The position numbers and the translations under genes are program-made. A stretch of DNA of 64,000 nucleotides from Lineus longissimus. Lineage: Eukaryota; Nemertea; Pilidiophora; Heteronemertea; Lineidae. The stretch is from NCBI RefSeq assembly GCF_910592395.1, contig NC_088319.1, forward strand, positions 10,356,001-10,420,000, given 5' to 3'. Below the pieces are notes generated by a model. That model ran no database searches. It worked only from the letters and a program-made list of their open reading frames with translations, and was not told the DNA's origin. Positions within the stretch are counted from its first letter, which is position 1; every line of letters begins with the position of its first letter. Shown here piece by piece: positions 12,605 to 24,070 of this stretch.

Positions 12605-13049
12605 TCCAAAAATGACTTGAAAGGGCATATTTCAAGTTAACATGACAAGTATCTCCCATTGTGACATTTGGAAAGAGAGGATATTAATCCAACAGGAATC
12701 TCACTAGGGCACAGTTTTTCTCAAAAGAGAACATCAATGGTGATATACGACCTTCTAATGGAAACCAAGTCATTTGAGAAATCCAGGAAGCGACAAGGGA
12801 AAGGGTTGCTACCCGCATCAAGGTGACAACAATAGTCCATATAACTAGGTATACGTTTCATCGCAGTTTTCACTTTGGTAAAGAAAATATGTACATGTAC
12901 TCAGAAGTAGAACCCTGTTCAAGAACAACATATGGGCCTTGAACTTCAGTTCCTTTTCTTATCATGGGTGCGGTAAGTTATACAAGGAACAGTTGCTCAA
13001 CTGGCGTTAACAGTAATATTCGACATGAACCGGCGTGGCTTTCAAGGAA

Positions 13050-13250
13050 CTAAAATTCCTGGCTCTACACAATGAAAAGTCCAGGGGCCATTGTGCTATC
13101 TGGATTAAACTTTGGTTGGGAAATGTGCTATAGTTTTACCTAAAGGTAAAATTTGATGAGAGGCCCCAGGGCCTGGCGGTGGGTACAATGCACAAAACAT
13201 GGAAAGTACCTGGTAGGTCTCTTTCAATCTCAATGTTGTTAACATATTGA
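13050..13250 (+). repeat. Fragments resembling the family A 5' end
   Basis: CCAGGGGCCATTGTGCTATC (near 13081) and GAGGCCCCAGGGCCTGGCGG (near 13160) resemble the GGCC-N-GGGCC palindromic 5' ends of family A. Similar wording recurs at 30425 (AGAGGCCCAAGGGCCTGGCG). Too short to define an element. Confidence 0.3.
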
Positions 13251-13313
13251 TATGCCTATATCATGCTTTATACCAAAGAATGACAAATCGTATTATTTAT
13301 TAGTGAAATTTAA

Positions 13314-13712
13314 CTCTTTCAGTGCCCAGGATTTGGGCATTTTTGGGCATTGTCACTACCCAAAATCTCACAAAAATAATTGAGATACACTCATCAAAAT
13401 TCTTCAAAACCTTTGTCTTTACCTCCTGTTTCAATAAAACAGCAGTAATAAGTAGGGGCATACTAGGATTATGTTCTAAATTTTTTTGAGGGAGTGGTAT
13501 TTTTGGCCGATTTTCACCATTTTTCACCTAAAATGAGGGGTGGCAAACCCCACCCCACCCTCTCAGTCGAAAAAATTATTCAATTTGGACGCCCCAGGCC
13601 AGAGAAACCATATGAACCACATTTGAGTAGCTGGGGACATCTGGTGTCGTCTGGAGGAACTAAAATACCTTAATATTTAGGACGTACATGTACGTCCTTG
13701 GCACTGAAAGAG
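13314..13712. mobile_element. 399-bp piggyBac-like MITE with intact TTAA duplication
   Basis: CTCTTTCAGTGCCCAGGA at the left and the inverse of TCCTTGGCACTGAAAGAG at the right match at 17 of 18 positions. TTAA flanks both sides (13310-13313, 13713-13716). A perfect 18-base palindrome, GGACGTACATGTACGTCC (13680-13697), lies just inside the right end. TTAA targeting with a CYCTTT start is the piggyBac signature. No coding capacity. Confidence 0.85.
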
Positions 13713-13719
13713 TTAAGAG

Positions 13720-13870
13720 CTTGAGCCCTTGAAGAGTAGGTCCAATTGAAAATCTGGGTGATATGTAATGAAGACTGACACACCAACCATTTAGTCACTC
13801 TAGCTACAGCCAAAGGCTTTAAAATGGCAAAAATATGATTTCCAAGATGATCACCTGCCAAAAGAAGAAA
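13720..13870 (+). repeat. Family A internal-module fragment
   Basis: CCTTGAAGAGTAGGTCCAAT followed by CTGGGTGATATGTAATG matches the family A module (CCTTGAAAAGTAGGTCAAAT, CCGGGTGACACATTGAATG). It directly abuts the TTAA-flanked MITE ending at 13712. A minus-strand frame here is explained by this repeat. Confidence 0.5.
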
Positions 13871-13989
13871 AAAAGAAAAAGAAAATTGTATCATACAAGT
13901 GAAAAAAGAAGAAAACTTTGTTTGCCCTGAAGCGGGATAGAACCCACAACCTTTGGAGTCATACAAGAGCGTGAAATTCAAATCAAGTT

Positions 13990-14330
13990 AACACTAGGTC
14001 AACGCAGATATTTGTTCAGTGACGCCAACTGGTAGTATCAGTGAAAACTTTTCCAATTTTATATCAAAACCTACCTGAATGCAGACTTTCCAAACTTTAT
14101 TACAAGCCTCTGTCTATTGGAATAAAGCGACAAAAAATTTATTTGTAATTTATGCCTTTACCGTAAGAAGAATTTAAGTCGAACTGTGCTTGGCTGTTCT
14201 TCCTCATGGCCAGATTTGAAGTGCCCAGGTCTTACGGTTACAAACGTGCACCATGTTGATGGATGGAGGGACAGACGCCATTCTGAATAGTTATTTTACC
14301 AGCTCTGCTGACTTTCATCAGCTGAGCTAA
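13990..14330 (+). mobile_element. Family B repeat, copy 1 (GGATGGA-rich, terminal hairpin)
   Basis: Ends GATGGATGGAGGGACAGACG, then an AGCTCTGCTGAC-TTTCA-TCAGCTGAGCT hairpin and AA. The body shares CGCCAACTG, ATATCAAAACC and AACTTTATT with the copy ending at 39667. Its 3' end abuts the family A relative that follows. Confidence 0.5.
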
Positions 14331-14334
14331 CAAT

Positions 14335-14662
14335 GAAAATTTGGTCAAATCAAAAGCTCGGGTATGTCATGCATCCCAATTGGAAGTACATGTCATAAAC
14401 TTTAGAGATGATAGAGCCATTAGATAGAGCCATTAGTCCATTTTGTGATTTTAGTTGTCACATCTGGCCCAGTGGTGGCCAAGTCGAGAATTAGATCGGA
14501 CCAAAATTCAGTGTCAGAGGTCATCTGACCCAGGGGGGACCTATGTACGAAGTTTCAAGTTCAAAGCCATAGCAGTAAAGAAATGTGCCAGTGTTTTCGA
14601 AATAGGATACGACGACCGACGATGGACACTGCGTTATTGTCTAGACTCACCGTATGGGTGAA
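14335..14662 (+). mobile_element. Diverged family A relative (upstream member of a head-to-tail chain)
   Basis: It shares the words GGTCAAATCAAAA, GTGGCCAAGTCGAGAAT, GTCATCTGACC, ATAGGATACGACGAC and the 3' end TAGACTCACC-GTAT-GGGTGAACC with the other family A relatives. It ends exactly where the next element's AATGAAATGGCC start begins. No coding frame is supported. Confidence 0.6.
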
Positions 14663-15345
14663 CCAATGAAATGGCCAAGGGCCATTGTACTCACTGTATA
14701 GATACTTCATCCTGGTTAAGAAAAATGCTACATGTATAGTACACAGGTCAAAACAAAGTCCGTACGACATGTGATGTATCGATGCTTGGAGTAACTAACA
14801 TACAAATATCATCGAAAACAAGTCACTAATAAGCGAGATATTGCACTTTTTCCCTTTTTTAGTTTTGGCCTCCTGGTGGCCAAGTCGAGAATCAGATCGG
14901 ATCGAAATTTGGTGTCTGAGGTTACATGACGTAGAGAGTCGTGTGTACCGAAGTGTGTTCGTGTGTTCAAGTTCATAGCTTTAGTGGTTAATAAACGTGC
15001 CATAGTTACACCCAAACGGCCAATTCACACCATTTGACCTATGTGACCTTGAAAATTAGGTCAAATCAATAACCCATAGGATATGTGATGTATCCTTGCT
15101 AGCATAAAACTTTTATTGAAAACGGGTCACTCATAAGAGAGATATCACACTTTTTAAGTTTCCACTTCTGGCCCCCTGGTGGCCAAGTCAAGAATCAGAT
15201 CGGACTGAAATTCATTGTCAGAGGTCGGCTGACTTAAGGGGTCGTGTGTACAAAGTTTCAAGTTCATAGCCCTAGCAGTTAAGAAACGTGCCACTGTTTT
15301 TGAAATAGGATACGACGACGGACGACGGACACTGCGGTATTGAGG
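14663..15345 (+). mobile_element. Diverged family A relative (downstream member of the chain)
   Basis: Starts AATGAAATGGCCAAGGGCC, contains two modules with GACCTATGTGACCTTG and AGGTCAAATCAA spacing like family A, and finishes with GGATACGACGACGGACGACG and CACTGCGG. The 3' hairpin seen in the young copies is lost or truncated here. Confidence 0.6.
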
Positions 15346-16146
15346 GAACATTGCCGGTGATGGTAATGATGATGATTGCCTTTGCAATGGTTAATTTTGT
15401 CAGTTCACCTTAGAGCATGTGCTTTGATTCAAAGGCAATCATCTGGGCTGTGGAAAAATACCTCGTTTTTCAGATTACACATGACAATACAACTTCCAAG
15501 TAAGGATAACCTCGAGGGTTAAACTCTCACAATATATCAAATACAATTATCACGTGAATTATCGACGTGCTTTAATTCTCTCACGAGATCTTGATGAAGC
15601 CAATTCCACCAAATGAAAGCGACAAATATGATGGGCAAATTGACAATTATCGTCTTACAAATGGGTGCGAAAATCTAATTTTGCCGCAGATGGTATTTTG
15701 ATTTCTTTCAAAGTGTGGGGAAGGATGTAACGAGATTACGTTGATATTACAAAGACTGAGAGAAAGTTTTTAAATGTGAAAGATCGCTAATTCTTTATTT
15801 CCTGGACTCGTAAAACTGTCAAATTTTTTCCTGCTCCCTAAATTACTCTCTTTTTCATTGCACAAAGTCCCAAAATAAGCTCTGAATTTCCCTTTAGGCT
15901 ATTTGCAGTTACGTGACCTCAGATTTGAGAAAGGGCATGTAGGGTAGGTAGGTAGAATAAAGGTTTCTTTTAAAGGTTTTGGCCGCGGCCCATGACCATG
16001 AAAAGTTACGTTGGGGGTTCAATTGAAAAATATTTCACCCACCAACATTTCACCCACCAAAAGTTTTTTAGGGACTGGGAAGATGTTTTCCAAATGAACA
16101 AAGACGCCTGAAGAAAAAGCTCCCGAGAAAGAAATCGTCAACTTAC

Positions 16147-16278
16147 CGATAGAAGTTGTTGTCCTGTTTTGTGACGTCATTACATTTGGTCCATAGCGAT
16201 ATCGTCATAAACATCACAGCGAGAATAATGAAAAGAACGAACACCTTCAGATTCAGCCTCATGCTTCTGAGCCACGGC
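16147..16278 (-). CDS. Spliced exon with start codon: N-terminus of a type II membrane protein, possibly heparan-sulfate glucuronyl C5-epimerase-like
   Basis: Read on the - strand, a pyrimidine-rich tract ending TTGCAG (acceptor) precedes a 132-base exon that ends ATCG|GTAAGT (strong donor). The exon holds 16 bases before an ATG at 16262, then 38 codons plus two bases. The peptide has a short basic cytosolic tail (MRLNLK), about 18 hydrophobic residues (VFVLFIILAVMFMTISLW), then TKCNDV and a polar stem. This is the architecture of Golgi glycosyltransferases, sulfotransferases and epimerases. From memory, animal GLCE proteins have the same order: MR, a short tail, an anchor, then Leu-Trp-Asn-Lys-Cys right after the membrane; here it is Leu-Trp-Thr-Lys-Cys. 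The GLCE call is inference from a short match; another Golgi enzyme is possible. Downstream exons should lie below 16147, but I recognised none in the window. Confidence 0.55.
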
Positions 16279-16458
16279 CTGCAACGACAAGAAACAAACA
16301 CAAATTTACCAACTATGTTATGAGGTTGTTTTACTCGTCTTGGGTGTAAGGGACAACATTACTGTTACCGTGAAATTTTCAAAAAGCTTAAATTTGGCGA
16401 ATTTACTCAATTTCACTTGGCAATAGTCTAAATACCGCATTTGCTGCTGAAAATTTAA

Positions 16459-16735
16459 TCACCCTGAGAATCAAAATCCTGAACTTCGTTCATTACGTGC
16501 CAAATTCAGGTTCCGAGTTGTCTGATATTCCTGAATTCCGAGTCCCTCGATTGGCCGTCGAGGAAAACAGCGCTTTGTTTGAAGACAGGATGAAGTTTTA
16601 TTCAACTTGTGCATTCGGATCTGGGGATCTTGGTGAACACGATAATTGAAGTTTCACATTAAAGGTGCCATCTGATAGGCTGCAATAAGTGAAAAGCTTT
16701 TGTTTTTCTTGCTTGTTGATCTTTTGCTTCGTCAC
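16459..16735. mobile_element. Half copy of the TAA-flanked long-TIR MITE
   Basis: After a TAA, TCACCCTGAGAATCAAAATC leads into CAGGTTCCGAGTTGTCTG, TCCGAGTCCCTCGATTGG and TTCAACTTGTGCATTCGGAT, as in the inverse of the element at 28996-29484. The far half is missing. It lies about 180 bases from the membrane-anchor exon, in that gene's upstream side. Confidence 0.7.
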
Positions 16736-17447
16736 ACGGTCTTGTCAGATTTAAGTGTTTATAACGGCCACGTCAGAGTGAACTTAGGTTTGACTGCTGA
16801 GAGAAGTCATCAAAAACCTTTCTGGCGACCCCTGGTTAATCTTGGCAACCCAACACACTACTCATAGAAGTTGGAAAACCCGGTATTCCTAATCCTACTC
16901 TACGATCCCGAAATGCCACCGCCAGCAAGCACCAACAGCAGTAGATTTATTAAATGAGCTGAGAAGGACACCACTTTATTTGACAACAGACAACACAAGC
17001 CTACCAAGATTTATCGCAACAAGGCCAGAGACCGCAGAGCAATTTTCGAAAATGGTTGCAGACGTTTTTGTTGGAGGAAAACAAGTAATCAGATGGAGAA
17101 AGAGGCTGCAGGTGATGCGTAAATCTTTGATGATTGAGAAGAAAATTATTATGGTCTCATGTGTCTACGTCGCCGTGTCCCCAGGGTTAATCACGTCGCA
17201 TTATAGACCAGGGAGCATCGAGAGATTGCATCATTGAGATTTTAAGCAAAACAGGACATATTTAGCCTTTTTTTAAAGAAAAACAAGCATTTTTCAAAAA
17301 TAAAAGTTTAAATTTCTTGCAAAGGGTAACAGAATATCTGAATCTGAATAGTGATCGTTTAAATCTTTTGAAATCTTGCAGTAAACGTTGAAAAAAATAT
17401 GGGTAATGGCACGGTGTATGGCTTTTAAAGTTGAAAATGTCTGATTA

Positions 17448-17869
17448 GGCCACGTGTTTTTTATTTCTTGGTTTACGGGACCGACCGACTTGCTTTTTCG
17501 GGATTTTGGAAAAAAAATTAAATCTGAAAATCATAGATTTTTTTATTTTATTTTCCGCCCGACCCATCATAATTATATAAAATAATGAGAAATAAAATAA
17601 AATCCACTGTATAGAGCAGTGTGATAACCAATGTTTGTGCACTTTCACAACTTATCAGCCATCTAGATGAGGGAAATAGCCCCGACTAAGACATTGCGCC
17701 TTGTTCTGAAAAAAAGTGAACTTTGATTCCAGCAGTATTCGGTTAATTTTATTTCTTCCGATCATACATAGCTATTTGGGTTATTTTTATTTTTTATTTT
17801 ATTTCGACCACCCGACCATACATTTTTAAAAGCTCTTCCCGTAAACCAAGAAATAAAAAACATGTAGCC
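17448..17869. mobile_element. 422-bp MITE with ~33-base inverted ends and TTA duplication (PIF/Harbinger-like)
   Basis: The left end GGCCACGTGTTTTTTATTTC continues TTGGTTTACGGG and is inverted at the right (CCCGTAAACCAAGAAATAAA ... CATGTAGCC) with two mismatches. TTA is duplicated at 17445-17447 and 17870-17872. A 3-base TWA target is typical of PIF/Harbinger. The interior is AT-rich and non-coding. Confidence 0.8.
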
Positions 17870-18699
17870 TTACAGGTTAACAATTTTGCACTGAATGTGC
17901 TGAAGTTCACTTATTTTTTTATACTGGAGTTGACTGCATTTTTCAAATCCAAAGCCAGTTTTAACAAAATCTTCAATTCTGTTTATTTCATTCTATCTGC
18001 TGCACCAATTTTATCAGAACTTTGCACAACTCAAACCCATAAAGAACAAAACATTGATTTTATAAGCTCAAGATTTGACTGTCAATTTTTCGACTTGCTG
18101 TCAGAAATCCAACGAAACGAAGCTACAGTCAATATCCTGGATCCATCCCAATGAAAAATATATTGATTTTGTAACAATTTCGACCTTATCACCATATTGA
18201 TTTTCGATCAAGTTGTATGCGTATTGATCAAGATGGTAAATTCACATCCATCAGGAACGGAGATGATACTTGATTATACATGTTATAGTAGTTTACTATT
18301 AGGCTGATAGTTCTACAGCTATATGTCACATTCATTCTGAACAGGGCATATTAAGCAAATTAAATTTTTCTGGGTGCTTTTTTGGCCGATTTTGTGAATA
18401 TTTGCGCTTATGAAATTTTCCACAAATTGCCATAACAGACGATATCACAACCAGTCCTCACCTAAATGGAGAACTCAATATATACAATTTTGAACCTCAA
18501 TGTGGCAACCTAATATTTCTTAGACAAAAATCATGCACAATCTATGCACTCTCACAACATCTTATCATCGTATTGTGCCTTTCTTTACCATTCAAGCAAG
18601 AAAACAGCTCCTAACACCGGTGGTCTTGCAAAGCTGCCACAGCAACAACGGCCAAAACGGGGACCTCTTTAACCACGTTTTTCAGCGCCATCACCAAAC

Positions 18700-18896
18700 C
18701 TAAATGGGATTTCGCATGACCAGCGATTCAACCTACTTTTCACATATTCTCGAGCGGTGAAAATAAACAGGATGTCCGGCGCACGTCAATTAGCTTGATT
18801 TCTGAAACTTGCGTATGACTTATGATGCATCTATTGCTTTGATACCGATTGAGGCACGGGAAGGGCATGGTATTGCTTGTACGAAAGTCCCTTTAA
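18700..18896 (-). mobile_element. TTAA-flanked MITE (family T), copy 5
   Basis: Reverse orientation: GGGATTTCGCATGACCAGCG ... ACGAAAGTCCCTTTAA. One internal block is deleted relative to the longer copies. Confidence 0.65.
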
Positions 18897-19321
18897 CACT
18901 AAAATATGGCATGATCAATCCATAAGCCTACCTGAGAGTGTGTTGAAAGCCTTTCATGCAGCTTTCTGGTGCCTAGTATTTCATCCACAGAACTTCTGAA
19001 TAGGGCCTGGGTCAACCTCCATTTATAGACTCAATGCTCAACTAACGGAACTGATATTACATTTTATACAACAAAATCACCAAACCTCCCATCTCCTATT
19101 GGTAAACAATTCACCAGAAGGAACAGTTGATCCAATATCTATAGACGAGACAAAACGATGGTATAACAGCAGTTGTCACGGTTGTTCAGACCATCTGTAA
19201 TCACAGTTAGCTGAAGCAACAGGTGAATTGCAAGTATTCATGATGATAACAGAATCATGATGAAACCACCTCATGGAACCATCTGTTGATCAACCAATTT
19301 GTTGAACACGCCAACAATTCC

Positions 19322-19437
19322 ATTCAGAAATGCACGTATGACTTGATGATGCAACAACTGCTTTGATACCGACCTAGGCGCGGTAAGGGAATTGAATTGC
19401 TAAGGGAATTGAATTGCTCGTACAAAGTTTGCTTTAA
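19322..19437 (-). mobile_element. TTAA-flanked MITE (family T), truncated copy 6
   Basis: Only about 115 bases of the family remain, ending CTCGTACAAAGTTTGCTTTAA. A 15-base direct duplication (AAGGGAATTGAATTG, twice) sits inside it. Confidence 0.55.
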
Positions 19438-20979
19438 CTAATATTTATGACACTCACTAAAGATAATCATTCATCATCATCCTTCGAGTAATTTTACCAT
19501 CTGACAACACAGAATTAGTTTTCGGAAATCGTCACTAAATCCCAATGCAAAGACAGGAACCCCCGGCCAGGAAACATCAACAGGCTTCAATTTCTAAGAA
19601 CAACTTGGAAGAATATGTTCTACCTTAACTCATCTGTGAAATATATTTTGTCTCGTAAATCACTTTAGGCAGAGCATACGCTTCATTGATGCAACTACAT
19701 TTGTCATCAGAGGTGTCTTAGCCTGCAGGGAGAGGATGATATATCATGGCTTTCCTGATGCAGCTTTCGTTAGATGGTGGAATTGAGATGACAGGTCTTT
19801 CAGTAGTTTCGTGCAATTCTTTGCGGTCAAAGTTTTAAAATGCCAAGCATTGACGTACATTGGGTGATTTTTAATACTAATGATGGTGAAATATTTTTGC
19901 AAGTGACACCGTACTGGAGGTATTGGTTGTATTCTAAATTGCAAGTGTGGAACAAAAGTCTCAATCAGGCACCTTCCCAGTAACTGGTCAAAAGGAGAGT
20001 GCCTCCAAAAAGTGTTTTGTGAGACAACCAATAAGATTTTTATTCTCAAACAACTCAAACTAAACACTTAAAAGTGATTCAGGTTACCTTTTGACTCCAA
20101 CATTTTGTACCTTTGTAGCTACAAAACCAAAAGCGCTGCAACCAAATGTGCTTTACACAGAAAACAATAATACACTTCAACGAATTGTGTGTTATGGGAG
20201 TGTCGTGAGCACTTCAGCCTCTTTCATCAAAAGAGGAACATGTACAGCACTCCTCAAATCTTCAAGGGTGTTGAGTGTCAGTCTGCCTTACAGATCGACA
20301 GAGTAGTTTTTTTGCCCAAACTTTGGAGCGCTTTCACACCCGTAGATTTTTTCAGATATTTGAGATGATCAAAGAGTTAAGACTGGAAATGCCTAGGTGA
20401 TCCATTCTCATACGTCATATACCACGTCCCTGCTACCCCAGGGATGAGTAACGCTAGCTGGTTGAAGTTCGGTATTGAGAGATATAGCGAGGTAATTTTA
20501 GACTTGATCAAGGTGAGAAGATGCTTTGAGGAAGATTTGGATCCACAAAGAGCCGGATGTTCTTTATAAAGATTTTAATTAATTTTGAACACAGTGAAAT
20601 TTTCTTCGTAGAAAGTGAAAATATCTCTTATTTTAAGAGATGATTCTTTCATTTACTGATTGGCATAAAATTTCATCATCGCTGTGCGTGGGCATTACAA
20701 CTTTCACATTACACCCGCAAATACGTTCTCTGTTGTCCTGTATCAATCAACATGTATCATTTGAATGGACTACTGTATTAAACAGGTCTAAAATGTCACA
20801 AGGGTTAATATAGCAAAAACAACAGGGTTGTTGATACATTGTTCGCATCAGTTTGATTCCAACTGCTTTCATACTTAATAGAAGTGAAGCAAAATTCTCC
20901 AATTTTTCTCCTATTCACTGGTCCCACACATGACCTTCTAGACAATGTTCTCAACACCCAGATATACATGTATTCTTTC

Positions 20980-22019
20980 AATGAAATGGCCAGGGCCATT
21001 GTGCTCACCTCATGTGGAGGAAAGATGGATAAAGAGCATGGTATTGTGTCATGTAGTGTTAGGTTTGATGTAGGTCCAAGCAATTACAATTTCCCCAAAA
21101 TGGCCAATTTACAGTACATTCGACCTCTGTGACCTTGAAAAGTAGGTCAAATCAAAGAAGACCCGGGTGACACATTGAATGGTTGTTAGAATTAGATGTA
21201 CCTATGATATAAAATTGGTGCCAATCGGGCAAGTCATTACTAGGAATAATGGCATTTTGAAGAATTTAGGATTTGGCCCCCTCCCTGGAGGCCAAACGGC
21301 AAATCAGATCGCACCAAACTTCGGTACCTGAGATCACCTGACCAAGGGGTACATGTGTACTTAATTTGTGATCAATAGTCATTGCAGTTAAGAAACGTGC
21401 CATAGTTACGGCCTGACAGCGAATTTACGCCATTTGACCTCTGTGACCTTGACAAGAAGGTCAAATTAAAAACCTGTGTGACATATACTGTATGGTGGTT
21501 AGATGTACCCATGATATCAAATTGGTGGCAATCGGGCAAGAAGTTAAGGAATAATCACATTTTTAAGGTTTTTGGATTTTGCCCCCTGGTGGTCAAGTGG
21601 TGAATCATATTGGACCAAACTTCGGTCCCTGAGATCACCTGACTAAGGGGTAAATGTGTATCAAATTTGGTATCAATAGTCATTGCAGTTTAGAAACGTG
21701 CCATCGTTACATCCTAACGGCCAATTTACACCATTTGACCTCTGTGACCTTGAAAAGGAGGTCAAATCAAAAACCCGGAGGATATATGATGCACCTTTGC
21801 TAGAAGTACCTACCAAATTTTTTTCAAAATTTTCCGACTACTATTAAGGGAGATATTGCATATTTTCACTTTTAACGTTTGGCCCCCTGGTGGCCAAACC
21901 ATGAAACGAATCGGACCGAAACTTGGTCTCCAAGGTGTCATTACATAAGGGTACATGTGTACCAAGTTTCAACTCAATAGCTCTAACAGTTACGAAACGT
22001 GCCCTGCTAACGGACGACG

Positions 22020-22060
<41 letters not shown>

Positions 22061-22117
22061 ACGACGGACGCCACGGTATGGGATAAGCTCACCTCTGCTA
22101 AGAGGTGAGCTAAAAAG
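20980..22117 (+). mobile_element. ~1.13-kb non-autonomous repeat, copy 2 (family A)
   Basis: Same boundaries and internal triplicated module as the copy at 7422-8554. By eye there are only about ten substitutions, plus a longer ACG tract near 22010-22068. The flanks of the two copies differ, so this is dispersal rather than a large duplication. The near identity implies recent movement or gene conversion. Confidence 0.85.
22010..22068. repeat. (ACG/CGA)n microsatellite inside family A copy 2
   Basis: Longer version of the tract in the first copy. It accounts for most of the length difference between the two 1.13-kb elements. Confidence 0.9.
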
Positions 22118-23225
22118 GAACAAAGGCTTCTTTTCTATCTCACTGGTCACAGTATCAAGCCATTTGCAACAACACCCAAGACCTTCCGAAATCTCAAATC
22201 CAATATGATCCACAGCCCATAAAAAGGTGTTGACAGGAAAAACTAGTTCCATTAAGAAACAACATGTTTTCTCCGTCCCATTAGCCTCTACCCTATGTAC
22301 CATCATTCCAGGCACTCAGCAGCCCTTGATTGATCGTCCAAAGGCTAGAACAGAGTCAAGAAGGAATAGAAACTGCGCTAGATTATCTGGAAGTCATGGA
22401 AGGTTGTAGAAGTGATTCGACTGAGAAAGAGCTAGAGCAGAGTCTAACAAGAAGTGACCGGCCGAAACATTGGATAAGAGGAAAAGTATAGGTTATGGAT
22501 ATGATGTCAAAGGACGAGATCTATCACCAGTGAGGTCATCTTGGTCATATGTGATTGGAAAGAGGTCTTTCTGATCAGACCATTTGTTTCAAAAGACTGG
22601 GCTTAAATTAACAGGAGTACTCGGGGTGGGGTGGGGGCATTGGTTTTTTATACATCACCATTTGTTTGATTGGCCAGGATTTTGAGACAGTGCAAAGTGC
22701 ATGGACCCCTCCTTAGTCTTTCGCTGCTTCCAATACGAGAATTATGACCAGTTCAGATTGCGAGCTCCACATCGAGCAAGGTCTCTATGCCATTTAAATG
22801 ACTGCAGGTGAAGATAGACAACACAAGAAAACCTCAACATTCACAAAATACATCTAGCCTAGCAGCTACTTTCTGAAATAGCTTTTCCACAATCACTCTG
22901 TATAGCGACCAGCTACTTTATCAGAGGAAGAAACTGTATATCACAACTGTCACTTGAGCACCACTCAGCTAAGTGAGATCATGGTTAAAAGGACTTTATT
23001 GCCAAAAGGTTGCAGTAGTTAGCAGTCAAAGACATTACAGAACCTTTTGAGGGCGAAATTGACCTGGGGCTGAAATCCATTGTTAACTGGACTGCTAACT
23101 ACTGCTGTCTATCGGAATTGAAGTTCCTCCTTGTTCAGCCAATCAAATGACTGATGGTGAAGAAATGGAACGCCAGTCAAAACCTTTACCCTGCAATAAA
23201 ACCTAAAATCCACTTGCGTCTTACT

Positions 23226-23623
23226 AGCTGCGCTTACACCCGAAATATTGGTGGACCAATTGCACTTACACCACCACATTGCCGCGACAAATTGGTTCGG
23301 CAATCCATTGCCGACACAAATTGCCGAGCGAATTTGTCCCACCAAGCTTGATGGTCCAAATTCGCCCGGCTTGTTAAAAGCTCGGCTTTGTCGTGGTGTA
23401 CGCGCAAATGGATTGGCAATTAGCTAGTTAGATGGTTCGGCTCCAGGCGGCGCTTTCGAAATGGCGCTTTCTGCGTATGCAATTTATTGTTTGCGCGCCA
23501 TCTGTAGCCGAATTTTATAACTAGCTGCAGCGCTGGTGTAAGCGCTTGGTGGATTTTTGATGGTGCGGCATTGGTTCCCGAACCAAGATTGGTGGTCCAT
23601 TTTCAGGTGGTGTAAGTGCGGCT
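23226..23623. mobile_element. 398-bp MITE, copy 1 (AGCYGCRCTTACACC ends)
   Basis: Left end AGCTGCGCTTACACC, right end GGTGTAAGTGCGGCT (inverse AGCCGCACTTACACC). The interior has TTGGTTCGGCAATCC, GGCGGCGCTTTCGAAATGGC and GGTTCCCGAACCAAGATTGG. The sequence is nearly the same as 59807-60203. The target duplication is unclear, perhaps TA. Short frames overlapping it are not genes. Confidence 0.8.
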
Positions 23624-23789
23624 ACCAATCAACTACTTTCCGCCCTTTGGCCCTAATCAACTCCTGATGATCATTAAAGCCAAGCTATCATTGATTACAG
23701 AGAATCATTAGCTACCAATGCAGCCCACCCCACAGTGTTGTTTTTACACCTTGAAAGAAAACATGCTTCCAAAGACACTGATAATAGCC

Positions 23790-24070
23790 ATTCCTCATTC
23801 ACTGGTCAAAGCTATGAGGAGGCTTATAATTACTATTTCTCATTACTTTTCAAAGTAGCTCTTGATTGTTCCACTTCCCATTAGTGGTCAAAGAAGAAGC
23901 TGTTAGTAGTCCAGCCTCATTGAAGCAATTCGTGGTCAAAGGATCATATGATTGTATTCTCCTTCTTCTTCTTCGTCTTCTACTACTTTGTCTGGGTTCT
24001 CAGCTAAGATTGTAATCACAGCTTATTGCAGGTCAAAAGATGTTGTTGGCTTTCCTCATTCAATTGTAAC
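23790..24070. repeat. Very degenerate GGTCAAAG-spaced repeat
   Basis: CATTCACTGGTCAAAGCTAT, CATTAGTGGTCAAAGAAG, AATTCGTGGTCAAAGGATC and ATTGCAGGTCAAAAGATG recur at intervals of 40-100 bases. They may be remnants of a tandem array; support is weak. Confidence 0.3.

Larger units (their letters stand above)
10640..13309. other. No supported gene
   Basis: A tRNA-like B box with context (TCCTAGGTTCGACCCTCGG near 11281) hints at a decayed SINE. The rest is AT-rich, with no frames above 117 codons and no recognised motif. Confidence 0.35.
17873..20979. other. No supported gene outside the two family T MITEs
   Basis: Includes AT-rich sequence and short frames. A 64-base stretch at 18932-18995 is bounded by AG and GT on the - strand and open in one frame, but is too short to claim. 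Confidence 0.35.

Noticed and set aside
13670-13981. Minus-strand frame after a strong pyrimidine tract near 13860
   Set aside because: The frame overlaps a family A fragment and the TTAA MITE, so the apparent exon is repeat sequence.
18932-18995. 64-base AG/GT-bounded minus-strand stretch encoding SSVDEILGTRKLHERLSTHS
   Set aside because: Splice sites are acceptable, but a 21-codon open stretch is expected by chance and nothing nearby connects to it.
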